Positions 1 through 6,079 of a DNA stretch of 15,597 nt are shown here, one piece after another. The first letter of the stretch is position 1; the number at the start of each line of letters is the position of its first letter. Position numbers and translations under genes: made by a program. The stretch covers positions 1 to 15,597 of the forward strand of contig JBDTLT010000121.1 in the NCBI GenBank assembly GCA_039934635.1. The letters run 5' to 3'. A model generated the notes under the pieces. The model was given only the letters and a program-made list of their open reading frames with translations. It ran no database searches and was not told the DNA's origin. This DNA is from DATLFA01 sp039934635 (GTDB lineage: Bacteria; Actinomycetota; Acidimicrobiia; Acidimicrobiales; WLNW01).

Positions 1-348
1 CGGCGCGGGCAGGTTGATGACGGCCACCTGTGGTTTGTACATCTCGTAGATCTCCATCAGGTTCGGACCGCTAGTGAGAAAGTCCCATCCCTGGTGCGCC
101 GATGCATAGATGGCCGCCCCGATCAGCGCGCCCACATAGAACGACGCGCTCAGTCCGGCGGCCGCGGCGAGCGCTTCCGATACGGCACCGGCGGCAATGA
201 TCTCGCCCACCGTCACCGCCTCGCTGACCTGTGCCGCCTTGCCGAGCTGATAAATCACCGCGGCGATCGCCCCCGGATCGAGATCGGCGGGATGCGGCAG
301 TCCGAGCGAATCGAGGGAGTGGGCGAAGTCTTCGCTCCAAGTGGTCAT
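1..348 (-). CDS. Hypothetical protein, N-terminal part (runs off the left edge)
   Basis: An uninterrupted minus-strand frame runs from an ATG at 348 to the left edge, giving 116 residues with no stop. The start is supported by GAGG about five bases upstream of the ATG. The protein begins MTTWSEDFAHSLDSLGLP and has a small-residue, alanine-rich hydrophobic stretch at about residues 48-85 (EIIAAGAVSEALAAAAGLSA then YVGALIGAAIYA). That stretch could be one or two weak membrane helices or a glycine-zipper-like segment. A more polar part follows (GPNLMEIYEMYKPQ) before the window ends. I do not recognise a family. The frame avoids stops and has sensible codon use, so it is very probably a real gene. 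Its function and C-terminus cannot be judged here. Confidence 0.7.
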   Translation of the reverse strand, partial: MTTWSEDFAHSLDSLGLPHPADLDPGAIAAVIYQLGKAAQVSEAVTVGEIIAAGAVSEALAAAAGLSASFYVGALIGAAIYASAHQGWDFLTSGPNLMEIYEMYKPQVAVINLPAP

Positions 349-406
349 CGTGTCCTCGCATTCCCGGCCGCGTACGGTGGCGCGGTGTCTTGTCGCAATG
401 GTACGC

Positions 407-437
407 GAATGAGCCCCCGCGGCGCGGGGGCTCATTC
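407..437. terminator. 14-bp perfect stem-loop, possible terminator
   Basis: GAATGAGCCCCCGC at 407-420 is followed by a 3-base loop (GGC) and its exact reverse complement at 424-437. It lies 35 bases beyond the stop of the secreted repeat protein and upstream of the next minus-strand gene. No T-run follows on either strand, so this is a GC-rich, U-less terminator of the kind seen in actinobacteria, or an mRNA-stabilising hairpin. Confidence 0.55.
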
Positions 438-447
438 GGGGCTACGA

Positions 448-482
448 CTACGCCGCGGAAAGTAGGTCCGCCTACGCCGCGG
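448..482. repeat. 11-bp direct repeat of the stop-codon context
   Basis: CTACGCCGCGG occurs at 448-458 and again at 472-482, 24 bases apart. On the minus strand it reads CCGCGGCGTAG. The 472-482 copy holds the last codons and TAG stop of the secreted repeat protein, and the other copy lies just downstream of that stop. It is the weakest of four such cases in the window and could be chance in GC-rich DNA. Confidence 0.4.
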
Positions 483-1731
483 GTAGTGCGAAGTAGCCGA
501 ACTGATCGGCGACGAGCTCGGTCTGCGACTCGGTGTAGAAGCACACCTTGCCGCCGGCACCGATCTTCGCCTTCACCGCGTTGGCCCGGTCGATGCCGCG
601 CACGAAGTTGAGATTCGACACGAAAGGCAATGGGTTTCCGCAAGGGAACACGGTCACCCAGCCCCGACCACGGGCGTCGGTCACGGTCACGTTGAGCACC
701 ACGGACCGAGCGTCGGCGGGTACTCCGTTCACGCCGGCGATTTGCACTTCGATCACCTGGCGCGCACCGAGCGGGCCGACGTGGCGATCGACGACACCGG
801 TGCCGTCGCGCGTGTCGAGCACGCGTGCCGGCTCGAGGGGCGTGAACACGGGCCGCAACGCACCCGTGAACGGATCGAAGTAGCCCTCGATGTCCATGAC
901 CAGATCGGCCTCGGCCGGGCTGTAGAGACACACCGCGCCGTTTGCACCGATGCGGCTCGTGACGAGGTTCGCCACGTCGACGCCGGAGGCGAAGTTGATG
1001 TTCGATGCATACGGCCGCGCACTGCCACACGGGAAGACGGTGACATAGCCCGGCCCGTCCACGTTGGTCGCGGTGAGGTTGAACGAGACGGCTGCTGCAT
1101 CGAGGGGAACGCCGGCGACACCGGTGACGGTCACGGGCAATGTCTCGCCCGCCGCGATCTTGCGGGCGATGCCACCGGGCATACCGGTGCCGGTGCGCGA
1201 GTCGAGGATGCGAGCGGGGTCGACGGACTCGAAGTGGTAGCCGGGGGCGGATTCGAACCCGTCACCCCACCAGCCGTTGACGTCGCCGACGATCTGCGTG
1301 GTGGCCGAGGTGAAGATGCAGATGTGGCCGTTCGTCCCGACTTTGACCGTCACCTGATTGGCGAGGTCGACGCCGCGTACGAAGTTGACGTTCGATGCGT
1401 ACGGTCGCGCGGAACCGCACGGCCATACCGTCGCGTAACCGGCGCCCTGCGCCTGTGTGATCGTGAGATTGAGCGTGACGGCGCCGACGCCGGTGTCGGG
1501 AACGCCGCCGACGCCGGTGACGTCGACATCGATCACCTGCGCCGCGCCGAGCGGGCCGACATGGCTTCCGGCCACCCCTGTGCCGTCACGGGTGTCCAGG
1601 ATGCGAGCGGGGTCGAGCGGGTGGAACGTGCCGGCGATGGGCACCGCGGCACCCGCCGGTGCGGTCGCCGCCGAGGCGAGCGCCACGGCACACACCGCGG
1701 CGATGATGAATGGGACAACGATTCGCTTCAT
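472..1731 (-). CDS. Secreted protein with three tandem DPARxLDxR repeats
   Basis: 419 residues. The ATG at 1731 is chosen because it begins a classical signal peptide (MKRIVVPFIIAAVCAVALAS, likely cut after an Ala near residue 29) and has AAAGGA five bases upstream. The longer in-frame extension to 2088 would bury the signal and overlap the divergent gene. The mature protein is three repeats of about 125 residues, at roughly 36-160, 166-288 and 295-416. Each opens with DPARILDTR-type sequence, continues through a TVxPCG motif and an SNxNF segment, and closes with a beta-rich I/V-C-I/L/F-Y/F strand. Each repeat has two cysteines exactly 33 residues apart (105/138, 235/268, 364/397), which suggests one disulfide per domain. 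Repeats of this kind are common in exported actinobacterial, especially acidimicrobial, proteins, alone or attached to enzymes. Here no enzyme domain accompanies them. An extracellular, possibly adhesive or surface-binding role is inference. Confidence 0.85.
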   Translation of the reverse strand: MKRIVVPFIIAAVCAVALASAATAPAGAAVPIAGTFHPLDPARILDTRDGTGVAGSHVGPLGAAQVIDVDVTGVGGVPDTGVGAVTLNLTITQAQGAGYATVWPCGSARPYASNVNFVRGVDLANQVTVKVGTNGHICIFTSATTQIVGDVNGWWGDGFESAPGYHFESVDPARILDSRTGTGMPGGIARKIAAGETLPVTVTGVAGVPLDAAAVSFNLTATNVDGPGYVTVFPCGSARPYASNINFASGVDVANLVTSRIGANGAVCLYSPAEADLVMDIEGYFDPFTGALRPVFTPLEPARVLDTRDGTGVVDRHVGPLGARQVIEVQIAGVNGVPADARSVVLNVTVTDARGRGWVTVFPCGNPLPFVSNLNFVRGIDRANAVKAKIGAGGKVCFYTESQTELVADQFGYFALPAA

Positions 1732-1752
1732 GGAGATCCTTTGTTCGAGGGT

Positions 1753-1767
1753 GGTCACACCGTGACC
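1753..1767. promoter_or_regulatory. Palindromic operator candidate GGTCAC-ACC-GTGACC
   Basis: Perfect 6-bp inverted arms separated by 3 bases lie in the 124-base region between the divergent secreted-repeat and GH172 genes, 21 bases upstream of the secreted protein's start. The position fits a regulator site controlling one or both genes. No regulator gene is adjacent, so the assignment is inference. Confidence 0.35.
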
Positions 1768-1813
1768 GCGAGACATGTGGACAGGGCGAGGGAATTGTTC
1801 GCAAAGTGTGAAG

Positions 1814-1830
1814 GAGGCCCGAGCGGCCTC
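1814..1830 (+). promoter_or_regulatory. Leader stem-loop upstream of the GH172 gene
   Basis: GAGGCC (1814-1819) and GGCCTC (1825-1830) form a 6-bp stem with a 5-base loop. The stem also takes in a spare SD-like AAGGAGG at 1811-1817 that has no start codon at a suitable distance. The working ribosome site (AGGAAAGG at 1841-1848) lies outside it. Weak evidence. Confidence 0.25.
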
Positions 1831-1855
1831 GTAGCGCGAGAGGAAAGGTGGGCTC

Positions 1856-3007
1856 ATGTCATCGCTGCTCGACCCGTCGTTCATCGACACCCGCTTCGAC
1901 AGCCGGGCGCTCTCGTTCGAGAACCCCACGGGCGCGCGGGGCGCGGGCGGCACCACCCACGGCGGGCGCAAGGGCGCCCCGAATCGACGCCTCGAGCAGG
2001 GGGAGCGCGTGGTGCTGGCCGACATCGATGGCCCGGGCACCGTGCGCCACGTGTGGCTCACGATCCCGCCGTCGCGACCGGAGGTCATGCGAGCGCAGAC
2101 ACTGGAAGTCTTCTACGACGGCAACGACAAGCCGAGCGTGTCGGTCCCCGCGTTGGACTTCTTCCTGCTGCCGCACGGGCGTCCTGCGCCGGTCACGTCC
2201 GCGCTCGTCGCAGTGCAAGAAGGCCGAGGCTTCAACAGCTACCTACCGATGCCGTTCGCCAAACACTTGCGCATCGAATACACGAACAACTCCGATCGTG
2301 CGATCACGCTGTATTACCAACTCGATCTGACGCTCGACGGCGGTACCGATGAGTCGACCGGCTATCTGCACGCGACGTTCCGCCGCGAGAATCCCACGGT
2401 GATGCGGCGCGATTTCGTGATCGCGTCGGGCTTGCGCGGGCCGGGTCGATTCGTCGGTTGTTCGGTCGGCGTGCGAGTGCTCGATACCGGTATGTGGTAC
2501 GGCGAAGGTGAAGTGAAGGTCTATCGCGACGGCGACACCGAACATCCCACTATCTGCGGCACTGGCCTCGAAGACTATGTGGGCACCGCGTGGGGACTGG
2601 GCGCGCACGCCGCGCTCTACGGCGGTGCACCACTCGACGTGCGCCCGCCGGGCACCTCGTCACCGACGTTCGTCGGCTTCTATCGCTGGCACTTGCTCGA
2701 TCCGATCATGTTCCGCGAGGAGCTCACCGTGACCATCCAACAGATCGGTGCGATGGTCTTCGCCGCCGAAGACGTCGAGGCGAGGCAGGCCTACGAAGCC
2801 AGCCATCCCGTCGCGGGTAACGGCTGGACGCAGATGGGCTCGATGTCCATCGGCATCGTCGAGCGCGTCGACGACTACTGCGCGACCGCATTCGTGTACA
2901 CGACCGAGCCACAGGCAGTCCCGCGTGTCGATGTCGTCGGCGCGATCGCTGACATCGGTCGCGCCGACTTCGAGCCCGTCGATCCGATGGAAGCCTTCAT
3001 GGGCTGA
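1856..3007 (+). CDS. DUF2961 / glycoside hydrolase family 172 protein
   Basis: 383 residues, close to a single-domain DUF2961 protein. The ATG at 1856 has AGGAAAGG seven bases upstream. The hallmarks are the PGTVRHVWLTI strand near residues 60-70, WYGEGEVKVYRDGD (214-227) and CGTGLEDYVGTAWG (234-247). The last two carry the invariant glutamates (GEGE at 217-219 and E239) expected to be the catalytic pair. Characterised GH172 enzymes act on furanosides: a difructose dianhydride I synthase/hydrolase (alpha-fructofuranosidase type) and exo-acting D-arabinofuranosidases that attack mycobacterial-type arabinan. No signal peptide is visible, so it probably works in the cytoplasm on imported or intracellular furanosides. 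The exact substrate cannot be told from sequence. No transporter or other glycosidase gene is nearby, and the AAA gene starts 79 bases later. The family call is strong and the substrate is open. Confidence 0.88.
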   Translation: MSSLLDPSFIDTRFDSRALSFENPTGARGAGGTTHGGRKGAPNRRLEQGERVVLADIDGPGTVRHVWLTIPPSRPEVMRAQTLEVFYDGNDKPSVSVPALDFFLLPHGRPAPVTSALVAVQEGRGFNSYLPMPFAKHLRIEYTNNSDRAITLYYQLDLTLDGGTDESTGYLHATFRRENPTVMRRDFVIASGLRGPGRFVGCSVGVRVLDTGMWYGEGEVKVYRDGDTEHPTICGTGLEDYVGTAWGLGAHAALYGGAPLDVRPPGTSSPTFVGFYRWHLLDPIMFREELTVTIQQIGAMVFAAEDVEARQAYEASHPVAGNGWTQMGSMSIGIVERVDDYCATAFVYTTEPQAVPRVDVVGAIADIGRADFEPVDPMEAFMG

Positions 3008-3015
3008 GAGAAAAT

Positions 3016-3039
3016 CGTTGGCACGGGGTCGCGCCAACG
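3016..3039. terminator. Stem-loop after the GH172 gene, T-run on the minus strand only
   Basis: CGTTGGC (3016-3022) and GCCAACG (3033-3039) form a 7-bp stem with a 10-base loop, starting 8 bases after the GH172 stop. On the plus strand no T-run follows. On the minus strand the stem is followed by ATTTTCTCT, so intrinsic termination would work best on antisense transcription entering the GH172 3' end. It could also serve as a simple 3'-end stabiliser. Confidence 0.4.
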
Positions 3040-3086
3040 GGCACTCTTACCCGCTCGATCGCAATCAGAGTGTGACCCGTGAAGAC

Positions 3087-4214
3087 ATGGCTACCAATGA
3101 ATCGGAGGTCCGACAGGAACTGACCCTCCAAGACGAAATCCAAGCGTTCGCAGCGCGTGTCGACGCCCTGCCTCTGCGTGTGTCGTTCAACGACCAGAGC
3201 AACGACGAGCCGCGCTTCGGTGCCTTCTTCGCCGCGTGGCCGTACATGACCGGCGAGTACCCGTTCCACCGGGCAGTGCACGTCTCGCCGGTGCCGGCCG
3301 AGGCCGTGCTGCCGACAGGGTCCGCAGTCGTGCGCCAGTCGATCCAAGCGAACAACCGCCGCTCGTTGATCGTCGGGGTCGGCTACATCGCCAATGTCGC
3401 GCAATGGTCGAGCGGTTCGCTGCACGCCACCATCTGTGCCCGCACCGACGAAATCGCCGAATCGCTCGTTCGCGAGTTCGAGAGCCATCGCGTCGAACAG
3501 ACGACAGACCTCAGCGTCGTGGACGTGACGTTCACGTATCTCGGCGCGATGGGCGCCAATCGCACCGTGCGGCGTATCGACGTCCCGCGCTGGCCCGACA
3601 TCGCGCGCAACTACGTGGCGCCGGTGCGCGGGGCCGTCGAGGACATCATGGCGATCAGTGCAGACATGGGGTTCAAGGGTCGCCTCTTGTTGTTCCACGG
3701 TCCGCCGGGCACGGGCAAGACGACGCTCATCCGGGCGATCGCGTCGGCCTGGCGGTCGTGGTGCGCCACGGAGTTCGTCATCGATCCCGACGAACTCTTT
3801 GCGCGACCGGCGTACATGTTCGACGTGATGTTGGGCGACGACGATGACGATGACGACAAGCGGTGGCGCATGTTCGTCTTGGAAGACTGCGGTGAGTTGC
3901 TCCGCGCGGACGCGCGTGGGCAGTCGTTGTCGCGTCTGCTCAACATCGCGGACGGAGTCATCGGACAGAGTCGTCGGTTGCTCATCTGCATCACTACCAA
4001 CGAGCCCATCGGCCGACTGCACCCCGCAGTCGTGCGTCCGGGGCGTTGCCTGTCGACGATCGAGGTTCGCTCGTTCACCCGGGGCGAGGCCGCCGCGTGG
4101 CTGGGGCCGGTGCACCGGGCACGCGACGAGATGACCCTCGCGGAGATGTACGCGATGCAGAGCGGTGAAGCGATCGCCGTCACCGACAACGCGCCGCGCC
4201 TCGGCTACTTGTGA
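3087..4214 (+). CDS. AAA+ family ATPase with an unassigned N-terminal domain
   Basis: 375 residues from the ATG at 3087. An in-frame GTG at 3072 is also possible, and neither has a clear SD. Residues 1-180 are a mixed alpha/beta region without a motif I can name; it resembles the N-terminal part of actinobacterial DUF5925-type AAA proteins, which is a tentative link. The ATPase core follows: Walker A GPPGTGKT at 205-212, Walker B MFVLED at 262-267, sensor-1 Asn in CITTNE (N305), and candidate arginine-finger/sensor residues in VVRPGR (R317, R320). A run of seven Asp (251-257), preceded by LG, lies just before Walker B, where AAA proteins usually have a variable loop. No protease, membrane segment or zinc site is seen, so it is probably a cytoplasmic remodelling ATPase of unknown client. 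The SnoaL gene follows after 37 bases but seems to have its own promoter. Confidence 0.85.
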   Translation: MATNESEVRQELTLQDEIQAFAARVDALPLRVSFNDQSNDEPRFGAFFAAWPYMTGEYPFHRAVHVSPVPAEAVLPTGSAVVRQSIQANNRRSLIVGVGYIANVAQWSSGSLHATICARTDEIAESLVREFESHRVEQTTDLSVVDVTFTYLGAMGANRTVRRIDVPRWPDIARNYVAPVRGAVEDIMAISADMGFKGRLLLFHGPPGTGKTTLIRAIASAWRSWCATEFVIDPDELFARPAYMFDVMLGDDDDDDDKRWRMFVLEDCGELLRADARGQSLSRLLNIADGVIGQSRRLLICITTNEPIGRLHPAVVRPGRCLSTIEVRSFTRGEAAAWLGPVHRARDEMTLAEMYAMQSGEAIAVTDNAPRLGYL

Positions 4215-4238
4215 TCCACGAGTGGCGGGGCGCGGCGC

Positions 4239-4244
4239 TAGCGT
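4239..4244 (+). promoter_or_regulatory. -10 box TAGCGT for a leaderless SnoaL transcript
   Basis: TAGCGT fits the actinobacterial TANNNT -10 pattern and ends 7 bases before the ATG at 4252, which would place the transcription start at or next to the start codon. There is no SD before that ATG. No convincing -35 is visible. Confidence 0.45.
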
Positions 4245-4251
4245 CGCGGCG

Positions 4252-4680
4252 ATGGACGACATCGAAGGCATCCGCCGCTTGGTCTTCATCTACAGCCAGC
4301 TACTCGACGACGGCCGTCTCGACGACTGGGAGGCACTGTTCACCGACGACGCCGTGTTCACCGTGTGGGGCAACACCTACTCGGGCCGCGCCGCGATCCG
4401 TGAAGGTATCGGCGGCATGACGAGCGAGTACCCGGGCAAACACGTTGCCTTCGCAACCGTGGCCGACTTCGACGGTGACGAGGCGTGGGCATGGACCGAT
4501 TTCACCTCGTTGGCCGATGCCGGGCCGGGCCAGTGGGGCCGCTCCTACATGGTCGCAACCGTCGCGCGTTACTACGACCATCTGGTGCGCCGCGACGGTG
4601 GGTGGCTATTCGCCCGCCGGCAGATCAGGATGGCGGGTGAGCCGTTGCCCGATGGTGCGCGGCCGAGCCCTGCTCGCTGA
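4252..4680 (+). CDS. SnoaL-like (NTF2-fold) protein
   Basis: 142 residues, the usual size for a one-domain SnoaL_4-type protein. It starts MDDIEGIRRLVFIYSQLLDD, followed by GRLDDWEALFTDDAVFTVWG, the classic opening helix and strand of this cone-shaped fold. RAAIREGIGG and KHVAFATVADFDGDEAWAWT follow (His64 sits where family members often have an active-site His), then RYYDHLVRRDGGWLFARRQI at 107-124. Members include polyketide cyclases, dehydratases, isomerases and non-catalytic ligand-binding proteins, so the reaction cannot be predicted. The ATG has no SD but is preceded by a -10-like TAGCGT at leaderless spacing, which supports this start. The last 56 bases overlap, tail to tail, the 3' end of the LLM oxidoreductase gene. 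The C-terminal residues after about 130 (EPLPDGARPSPAR) lie beyond the fold. Confidence 0.85.
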   Translation: MDDIEGIRRLVFIYSQLLDDGRLDDWEALFTDDAVFTVWGNTYSGRAAIREGIGGMTSEYPGKHVAFATVADFDGDEAWAWTDFTSLADAGPGQWGRSYMVATVARYYDHLVRRDGGWLFARRQIRMAGEPLPDGARPSPAR

Positions 4681-5620
4681 GCAACGAACGCAGGTGCGGC
4701 AACGTCTCTTCGCCGAGTAGGGCGATCTGCGTCCGCACATCTTCGGCCGACAGACCCGCTTGGAAGACGCGCAGATTGATGGCGTCGCAACGGCCGCCGA
4801 CGATGAGCCCGTGCAATCGCTCCGCGAGCTCGATGCCGTCGAGCGCCGACACGAGTCCTCCGCCGGGATCCCAGTGCTCCTGCAGATCGGCGGGACCGAC
4901 CGCACGAAAGCGCGCCATCTGCGCGGTGAGCGCGTCGAGCGGCGGCGGGCCGAGCCATACCCGGCGAATGAGGATGCGCGGCGCGGTGCCCCCTTCGTCG
5001 GCGTGTTGATCGGAGAGTGCGCGCGTGCGTTCCAGCGTCTGCAGCGAGTCGTAGACGAGGCCGAGCCCGAGCCGGGCGGCGCGGCGGACGGCGAGCGGGC
5101 CTTGCGCGGCGACGACGAATGGAATGGGCGCAGTCGCGAGCGCCGCGACGCCGGGGTCGTCGGCCACTGGCCCGTTTGCGTGACCGGCGAGCGCGGCCGC
5201 GACTTCGGGCAACGCCACCTTGAAGCGGCTGCGCATCTCGTCGAAGGGCACACCCGCCATCTCGAAATCGAGCGGGAATGCGCCAACCCCGACGCCGCAC
5301 CCGACTCGGCCGGGAAAGCGATGCGACGTCCACGCGAGGTCTTCGACGAGCTGTGTCCATGGCCGTAACGGCAACAAGATCGGGCAGGGGGCTGCCCATA
5401 GCGACGTGGTCTCTTCGAGCGCCCACGTCGCGGTGAGCAACGGATTGGGAAGGTAATTGGGGAACCCGCCGTGATGCTCTTGCGTCATCACTCCGTCGAA
5501 ACCGGCCTGCTCGGCCAACACCGATTGCGCCACGATCTCGGCGACGATCGCGGGAGGCGCGAGGTCATGGGGATACAGCCGCAGCGAGATCGACCCGCGG
5601 GCGAGTGGCGCTGCGGCCAC
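4625..5620 (-). CDS. LLM-class (luciferase-like) flavin-dependent oxidoreductase
   Basis: 331 residues from a GTG at 5620. This start shares its first G with the TAG stop of the upstream membrane-protein gene (TAGTG) and has GAAGG upstream, so translation is probably coupled. Luciferase-fold features are AEQAGFDGVMTQEHHGGFPN (37-54), the PWTQLVEDLAWTSHRFPGRV helix and strand (87-106), GVGVGAFPLDFEMAGVPFDE (109-128) and a closing INLRVFQAGLSAEDVRTQIA block. Such enzymes are TIM-barrel monooxygenases or F420/FMN-dependent dehydrogenases that use reduced flavin or F420. The cofactor and substrate here are unknown. The tail after LPHLRSLLSEQ is encoded in the 56-base overlap with the SnoaL gene and looks non-domain. 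The neighbouring 91-residue membrane protein is the only obvious partner. Confidence 0.88.
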   Translation of the reverse strand: MAAAPLARGSISLRLYPHDLAPPAIVAEIVAQSVLAEQAGFDGVMTQEHHGGFPNYLPNPLLTATWALEETTSLWAAPCPILLPLRPWTQLVEDLAWTSHRFPGRVGCGVGVGAFPLDFEMAGVPFDEMRSRFKVALPEVAAALAGHANGPVADDPGVAALATAPIPFVVAAQGPLAVRRAARLGLGLVYDSLQTLERTRALSDQHADEGGTAPRILIRRVWLGPPPLDALTAQMARFRAVGPADLQEHWDPGGGLVSALDGIELAERLHGLIVGGRCDAINLRVFQAGLSAEDVRTQIALLGEETLPHLRSLLSEQGSAAHHRATAHPPS

Positions 5621-5895
5621 TACACGCCTTCGAGACGGCCGTAGGTGATGCAGAAACCGAGCGCGGTGATAATGACGAACGCGCTGACGAGAAAAATGGC
5701 GACCGCGACATGCCACAGTGACCGCGTACGCGAGCTCGCGATCGGCGCCGGCATGTACCACCGCGGCAGCAGCGCGAACTCTTCGTTCGTGCCGGCGAGC
5801 GGCACTGCATCAGGCTCGAGGTGTTCGTGCGGATCTGCGGCGAGCGCCAACTCGGTCAGCTCGTCGAGGGTCAGTTCGGCGTCGATCATCAACAT
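5620..5895 (-). CDS. Small single-pass membrane protein
   Basis: 91 residues from the ATG at 5895, picked because TATCCT ends exactly 6 bases upstream (leaderless pattern) and because the alternative upstream start at 5961 would read through repeat DNA. The N-terminal half is acidic (AELTLDELTELALAADPHEH at 6-25), then a Pro/aromatic segment (LPRWYMPAP), a basic turn (SSRTR) and a membrane helix at about 62-85 (WHVAVAIFLVSAFVIITALG). The tail is short (RLEGV). The Arg-rich side next to the helix suggests the N-terminus stays in the cytoplasm. No known family is recognised. Its stop overlaps the start of the LLM oxidoreductase by one base, implying one transcript and possibly a membrane partner for that enzyme. 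Confidence 0.75.
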   Translation of the reverse strand: MLMIDAELTLDELTELALAADPHEHLEPDAVPLAGTNEEFALLPRWYMPAPIASSRTRSLWHVAVAIFLVSAFVIITALGFCITYGRLEGV

Positions 5896-5901
5896 GGTCA
5901 G

Positions 5902-5931
5902 AGGATAGCTCCCGACCATCGGAGTCGTCAG
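5902..5931 (-). promoter_or_regulatory. Promoter candidate for the membrane protein / LLM pair
   Basis: On the minus strand CTGACG (5931-5926) and TATCCT (5907-5902) are 18 bases apart, and TATCCT ends 6 bases before the ATG at 5895. CTGACG matches four of six TTGACA positions. Its TGAC core lies inside the first copy of the 26-27 bp repeat, so the repeat may supply the -35 element. Confidence 0.4.
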
Positions 5932-6079
5932 GCGGGGGGCGCACTCGAGGCGCGGTGGCACCGTCGTTCGGCTAACCCCCCGAACTCGCTGTCAAACGTG
6001 GGCTATTTTCCCACGTTTGACAGCGAGAACGGGGGTGGAGAAGAACACGGGTGGTCAGGCGGGGGCGCACTCGAGGCGC
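5927..6079. repeat. 26-27 bp direct repeats flanking a hairpin, derived from the GAF gene 3' end
   Basis: The sequence beginning GTCAGGCGGGGG and ending CGCACTCGAGGCGC is present at 5927-5953 and at 6054-6079. The copies differ only by one extra G in a G-run. The second copy is the coding end of the GAF gene (minus strand: Arg-Leu-Glu-Cys-Ala-Pro-Ala-stop); the first is a displaced duplicate. About 100 bases lie between them, containing the large stem-loop at 5977-6035. Confidence 0.85.
5977..6035. terminator. Large near-perfect stem-loop, terminator or REP-like palindrome
   Basis: An 18-bp perfect stem (5985-6002 with 6010-6027) closes a 7-base loop, CTATTTT. Beyond a symmetric AA/AA internal mismatch, another 6 bp pair (5977-5982 with 6030-6035), so 24 of 26 positions pair. 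It lies 19 bases past the GAF-gene stop and before the next minus-strand gene, as expected for a terminator, but no T-run follows. The length and perfection are more than a usual terminator needs. Confidence 0.7.

Noticed and set aside
1732..2088. N-terminal extension of the secreted protein to an upstream start
   Set aside because: It would put 119 non-conserved residues before a perfect signal peptide and overlap the divergent GH172 gene.
742..2352. Long plus-strand open frame (536 codons) opposite the secreted repeat protein and into the GH172 gene
   Set aside because: It is an antisense shadow caused by high GC. Its composition is Arg/Asp/His/Gly-rich without domains, and it crosses two well-supported genes.
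2997..4289. Minus-strand open frame (430 codons) opposite the AAA gene
   Set aside because: The AAA motifs on the plus strand are unmistakable, and the antisense product has the biased composition of a mirror frame.
5896..5961. Longer start (ATG at 5961) for the small membrane protein
   Set aside because: The extra residues are a translation of the duplicated GAF-gene end, and the -10 box at leaderless spacing supports 5895.
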